Assembly (NCBI GenBank): GCA_900754085.1
Contig: CAAEBO010000048.1
Location: forward strand, 1 to 23,980
DNA length: 23,980 bases
Reading direction: 5' to 3'
Source: Clostridia bacterium
GTDB taxonomy: Bacteria > Bacillota > Clostridia > TANB77 > CAG-508
Shown: positions 21,185 through 23,980 of the stretch, one piece after another
Layout: each line of letters begins with the position of its first letter
How positions within the stretch are numbered: the first letter of the stretch is position 1
Notes under the pieces: generated by a model
The model's input: the letters and a program-made list of their open reading frames with translations, nothing else
What the model was told of the DNA's origin: nothing
The model's database searches: none
Position numbers and translations under genes: made by a program

Positions 21185-22429
21185 TTATTTAAGCCAAGAA
21201 GTAAATACAAACTGTAACATATGTGGAAAATCTATTTTATTTACAGTGCTTTTAGCAATTATATCTATAGAAGCAAGATTTTCACCATTCAGAGAATAGG
21301 AGATTTTTCCAAGTTTATCACCTTCATTTATTGGGGCAGAAATATTATCTGGTAATTCTATGTTTTGCACAACATTAGATTCATTTCCTTTTTTTAATAG
21401 TACGCCCGCATTATCTGCTAATACAGCGCTAACACAAGAAGAGACACCCTTAGAAACAGAAAGCTCTTTTACTATGTCACCTTTTTTTCCAAAAGAAGTG
21501 AAAGAATAATTTGCAAAACCATAATCTAATAATTTTGTTGCCTCTGCGAACCTATCTTTAGTAGTAGGTGCTTTCATTATTACTGCAATTAAAGATAAAT
21601 CATCACGAGTTGCTGAAGCAGATAAATTATATAAAGCAAGAGAAGTAGAACCCGTTTTTAAACCCGTTGCGCCTCTATAATTTCTAACTAATTTATTAGT
21701 ATTAACAAGTTCAGATTTCCCACTTCTAAGTGAATCCATATATATGGTTGTATATTTAGTTATATCAGGATGCTTAGTTAATAATTCACGTGACATAATT
21801 GCAATATCGTAACTAGATGATACATGCCCATCCTCATCTATACCATGACAATTTTTAAAACAAGTATCATTCATTCCAAGTTCTTTTGCTTTTTCATTCA
21901 TTAAATTTACAAAGTTTTCTTCAGAGCCAGCTAAATATTCCGCCATAGCAACAGTACAGTCATTTGCAGAAACAACACATATAGCTTTTAACATTTCATC
22001 TACACTTAAAGTTTCCTTTGTGTCAAGCCAAATTTGAGAACCACCCATCGAACTTGCAACTTCACTACATGGTATTTGATCGTTATAATTTAATCTTCCA
22101 GAATCTATAGCTTCCATAATTAAAAGAATTGTCATAACTTTTGTAACACTTGCGGGACGCAATTGCTCGTGTATATTGTGCTCATAAAGAATTTTACCAG
22201 TAGATTGCTCAATTAATATGGCACTTCCACAAGTAAGATTTAAAGAATTTGAATGTAATTTACTTTCGTTTTCTAAGCTAACATTACTAAACATTTCAGA
22301 TGGAGACCAAATATATGAAGAATCTATATAAGCGAAGCAAGAAATAGGTGTTAATACTAAACTAAAGATAACGAAAGAAACCAAAAATTTATATAATATT
22401 TTTTTTATTTTAATCAACCTCCTTTTCAT
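21185..22429 (-). CDS. dacF: D-alanyl-D-alanine carboxypeptidase, DacF type
   Basis: This penicillin-binding protein (peptidase family S11) removes the last D-Ala from peptidoglycan stem peptides; DacF relatives act on the spore cortex. A signal peptide spans about residues 1-33, with a basic start (MKRR) and hydrophobic core. The three active-site motifs are S94-V-T-K97, S154-A-N156 and K258-T-G260, followed by the beta-rich C-terminal domain of the S11 family. The end LQFVFTSWLK could serve as a membrane-associating tail. The ATG at 22429 has no upstream ribosome binding site; instead AAAGGAGG lies just inside the frame, where it encodes Lys-Arg-Arg. It follows the VanW lipoprotein gene by 31 bases and is probably in its operon. 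DacF versus DacB/VanY-type assignment rests on overall pattern. Confidence 0.93.
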   Translation of the reverse strand: MKRRLIKIKKILYKFLVSFVIFSLVLTPISCFAYIDSSYIWSPSEMFSNVSLENESKLHSNSLNLTCGSAILIEQSTGKILYEHNIHEQLRPASVTKVMTILLIMEAIDSGRLNYNDQIPCSEVASSMGGSQIWLDTKETLSVDEMLKAICVVSANDCTVAMAEYLAGSEENFVNLMNEKAKELGMNDTCFKNCHGIDEDGHVSSSYDIAIMSRELLTKHPDITKYTTIYMDSLRSGKSELVNTNKLVRNYRGATGLKTGSTSLALYNLSASATRDDLSLIAVIMKAPTTKDRFAEATKLLDYGFANYSFTSFGKKGDIVKELSVSKGVSSCVSAVLADNAGVLLKKGNESNVVQNIELPDNISAPINEGDKLGKISYSLNGENLASIDIIAKSTVNKIDFPHMLQFVFTSWLK

Positions 22430-22460
22430 AAAATATATGCCAAAGGAGTTAATATATGAA

Positions 22461-23133
22461 TTAAAGCTTTAATAATTTTACAATTACATTTTTCTTAGAT
22501 GTTTCTACTAAAATTTTTATGCTAAAATTATTAGTATTTTTAAATTTAAAATCAACACTACCATATGCAACTGCTGCATCATGTCCTTTTTTTACATAGG
22601 GAACATAATTGCTATGCTCGTGTTTTTCTACAACTTTTAATGATGGAACTTTTTTTACAGCATTATATAAAGTGGAACTCACTTGGCAATTACCACCACC
22701 ATATCCTTTAATTTTATTACCATTAGAGTCAAAGATATCGGCTTCTTCGTATCCCTTAGAAGGAGTAGAAGGACCAACAGTTTTTGTGAACGAAAAAGTT
22801 TCGTTAGGTTTTACAATAGTGCCGTTTAATGCTTTAGAAGTTATTTCTAAGTTTTTTTGCCTTGCAGAATCTGAAGAATATATTTTAGTAGAAAAACCGA
22901 GCTAATATTTCTTCTGTGCTATTAGTAGTATTTGGAATAGAAATTTCGTTAGAAGTGGAATTTGATACTATGTTATTTGATAAATTATTTAAAGAAATAT
23001 TAGTAATATCGGTAGAAGTTCTGTTAACATCTAAAGTATTAACCTCTGTTTGTGTATTTTCCTCTTTACTACAGCCAGAAAAGCAGACTATGGTAAATAT
23101 AATAAGAATAAATAAAGCTATTTTCTTTTTCAT
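22461..23133 (-). pseudogene. VanW-domain lipoprotein gene split by a one-base frameshift
   Basis: The 5' part (23133 down to about 22893) starts with a lipoprotein signal, MKKKIALFIL..FSGC with lipobox Cys at residue 21, and an Asn/Ser/Thr-rich linker, then reads ARFFY and stops at 22885. The 3' part, in the next frame from about 22896 to 22461, reads FSTKIYSSDSARQKNLEI, then NGTIVKPNETFSFTKTVG, GYGGGNCQVSSTLYNAV and DAAVAYGSVDFKFKN, the hallmarks of the VanW family. Dropping one base from the run of five A's at 22892-22896 (plus strand) fuses both into one 223-residue protein. VanW proteins are wall-associated and of unknown function. The split may be a sequencing error, a phase-variable tract or real decay. 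GGAGG lies ten bases before the ATG. dacF follows. Confidence 0.85.
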
Positions 23134-23219
23134 AAAAATTCATCCTCCAAAATTTTAGACAAAACTATTTTTTATAGTTTTACACAAAAACGTAAAAAAA
23201 TACCAAAGATATAAAAATA

Positions 23220-23247
23220 TTGACAAAAAAATAAAATATAGTATAAT
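23220..23247 (+). promoter_or_regulatory. Perfect-hexamer SigA promoter of the small membrane protein gene
   Basis: TTGACA (23220-23225) and TATAAT (23242-23247) are 16 bp apart. Upstream, between the divergent genes, AAAACTAT (23161-23168) and ATAGTTTT (23174-23181) form an 8-bp inverted repeat that could be an operator. Confidence 0.8.
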
Positions 23248-23281
23248 AAGAATATGAGTTTAATAAAAAGGAGAGGTCTGA

Positions 23282-23446
23282 ATGTTAGCTAAATATTGGA
23301 AAAGAATAGGTTTAATAATATTAATAATAGCTTGTTTATTTAATATAACAATTAAATTAGTTAACAAGACATCTTTAAAGAAAGAGTTAGAAACATCTGG
23401 GCAATATATTTTAGAACATGAAATGGCAGAAAATAAAGTAAATTAA
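23282..23446 (+). CDS. Small single-pass membrane protein, 54 residues
   Basis: The protein begins MLAKYWKRIG, has one hydrophobic segment (about residues 9-25, LIILIIACLFNITI) and a charged tail of about 28 residues (KTSLKKELETSGQ and onward). It is too short for a recognisable domain and I do not know the family. The gene is well supported: a TTGACA-16-TATAAT promoter lies about 35 bp upstream and AAAAGGAGAGG lies 5-9 bases before the ATG. The basic N-terminus before the hydrophobic stretch suggests the tail may face outward, but orientation is uncertain. It precedes rpmE, which has its own promoter. Small regulators of membrane enzymes look like this, but no function can be assigned. Confidence 0.75.
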   Translation: MLAKYWKRIGLIILIIACLFNITIKLVNKTSLKKELETSGQYILEHEMAENKVN

Positions 23447-23466
23447 ACAAAAAAAGAATTTAGGTA

Positions 23467-23495
23467 TTGAAAAATAAGTAAATATATGTTATGAT
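23467..23495 (+). promoter_or_regulatory. SigA-type promoter of rpmE
   Basis: TTGAAA (23467-23472) and TATGAT (23490-23495) are 17 bp apart with extended TGT before the -10. Confidence 0.65.
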
Positions 23496-23537
23496 AATAA
23501 ACAGCATTTTACGAAGAAAAGGAAGAGGTGAACATAA

Positions 23538-23738
23538 ATGAAAGAAGGAATACATCCAAAATATACAGCTGCAACAATTACATGTGCTTGTGGTAATGTA
23601 ATCGAAACAAACTCAACAAAAGAATCTATAAAAGTAGATGTTTGCTCAAAATGTCATCCATTCTGGACAGGTAATTTAAGAAAAGACACAACAGGTGGTA
23701 GAGCAGATAAATTTAAAAAGAAATATGGAATTCAATAA
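23538..23738 (+). CDS. rpmE: 50S ribosomal protein L31, zinc-binding type
   Basis: L31 bridges the two ribosomal subunits. The 66-residue protein starts MKEGIHPKY and ends GGRADKFKKKYG, as the family does. Four cysteines, CAC (residues 16-18) and CSKC (36-39), form the zinc site of the C+ form (rpmE). Bacteria with this form often also have a zinc-free paralogue used under zinc shortage; none is in this window. GAGGTGA lies before the ATG and an extended -10 promoter about 45 bp upstream. Confidence 0.97.
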   Translation: MKEGIHPKYTAATITCACGNVIETNSTKESIKVDVCSKCHPFWTGNLRKDTTGGRADKFKKKYGIQ

Positions 23739-23796
23739 GAGATTTTTAAATAGCAAAAAGCTATTTGCAGATTATTATACTATTAAAAAACATATT

Positions 23797-23832
23797 AAGA
23801 AAATTATAATTACTATAATTTTCTTTTTTTTA
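23797..23832 (+). terminator. Rho-independent terminator downstream of rpmE
   Basis: AAGAAAATTATA (23797-23808) pairs perfectly with TATAATTTTCTT (23814-23825) round a 5-base loop, followed by a T-run. A smaller hairpin, AAATAGC (23748-23754) with GCTATTT (23760-23766), precedes it without T's. The last 150 bases of the window hold no gene that I can support. Confidence 0.8.
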
Positions 23833-23980
23833 TATATTAATAAAGTGTAGAAATCAAAAAATAATTATCTATACTTATATGATACCGAACTTCTCTTGGC
23901 AGAAGAAAATTTATATAGTAAAGATTATATAGTGCCCAAGATATTCTTAAAATTTATGTTTGCTAGAAAATCTTAGGTAC

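Noticed and set aside
23725..23850. A 41-codon frame starting at an ATG inside the end of rpmE (MEFNKRFLNSKK...)
   Set aside because: It overlaps rpmE and runs through the rpmE terminator hairpin and T-run; no ribosome binding site of its own.
23851..23978. An open frame reading ...TELLLAEENLYSKDYIVPKI... to a TAG near the right edge
   Set aside because: It looks somewhat protein-like but has no usable start codon or ribosome binding site in the window; possibly a decayed gene remnant, not supportable.

Overview
The window is a very AT-rich, densely packed bacterial chromosome segment. Core genes, spore-lineage genes (spoVS, ytfJ, a dacF-type carboxypeptidase), a class A RNase P RNA, a T-box leader, RNase Y and SigA-type promoters point to a low-G+C, endospore-forming Firmicute of the Clostridia. 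It looks like an uncultured, gut-type lineage, but I cannot name a species from sequence alone.

Layout. 1-2336: the 3' end of an unknown helical protein, then a SAMHD1/YdhJ-like HD phosphohydrolase. 2337-2766: rnpB with its promoter and terminator. 2890-5430: two unrecognised genes, each with a very strong promoter and ribosome binding site and somewhat higher G+C, flanking a minus-strand RluA-family pseudouridine synthase. 5568-8216: rpsO and pnp, the classic RNA-decay pair, with a possible self-regulating rpsO leader. 8257-9589: a membrane family 2 glycosyltransferase. 9622-11890: thrS under a T-box, bracketed by two exact reverse-complement copies of a 31-bp palindromic repeat. 12014-15047: rny, ymdB and spoVS, a neighbourhood also known from Bacillus. 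15102-16760: an orphan, membrane-anchored peptide-binding protein. 16769-20236: recA (with a LexA/SOS box), recX, scpA, a DUF2953 gene and ytfJ, closely spaced; scpB is not in its usual slot. 20242-21071: a second small HD hydrolase. 21087-21175: a long imperfect palindrome between converging genes. 21185-23133 (minus): a VanW-domain lipoprotein gene broken by one extra base in a homopolymer, followed by dacF. 23220-23830: a 54-residue membrane protein gene and rpmE.

How the genes fit together. Much of the window concerns RNA processing and decay (RNase P, RluA-type modification, PNPase, RNase Y) and translation (S15, L31, ThrRS). The rest covers DNA repair and chromosome segregation (RecA, RecX, ScpA), spore development and cell-wall work (SpoVS, YtfJ, DacF, VanW protein). 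Most transcription units have a recognisable -35/-10 pair with 16-17 bp spacing, often with an extended TGn -10.

I found no CRISPR array, prophage, transposase or clear new defence system. The most interesting signals are regulatory or structural: a terminator-like hairpin that contains the start codon of the DUF2953 gene, the inverted repeat pair around thrS, the 89-nt palindrome, the VanW frameshift, the rpsO leader, and the two unknown strongly expressed genes.
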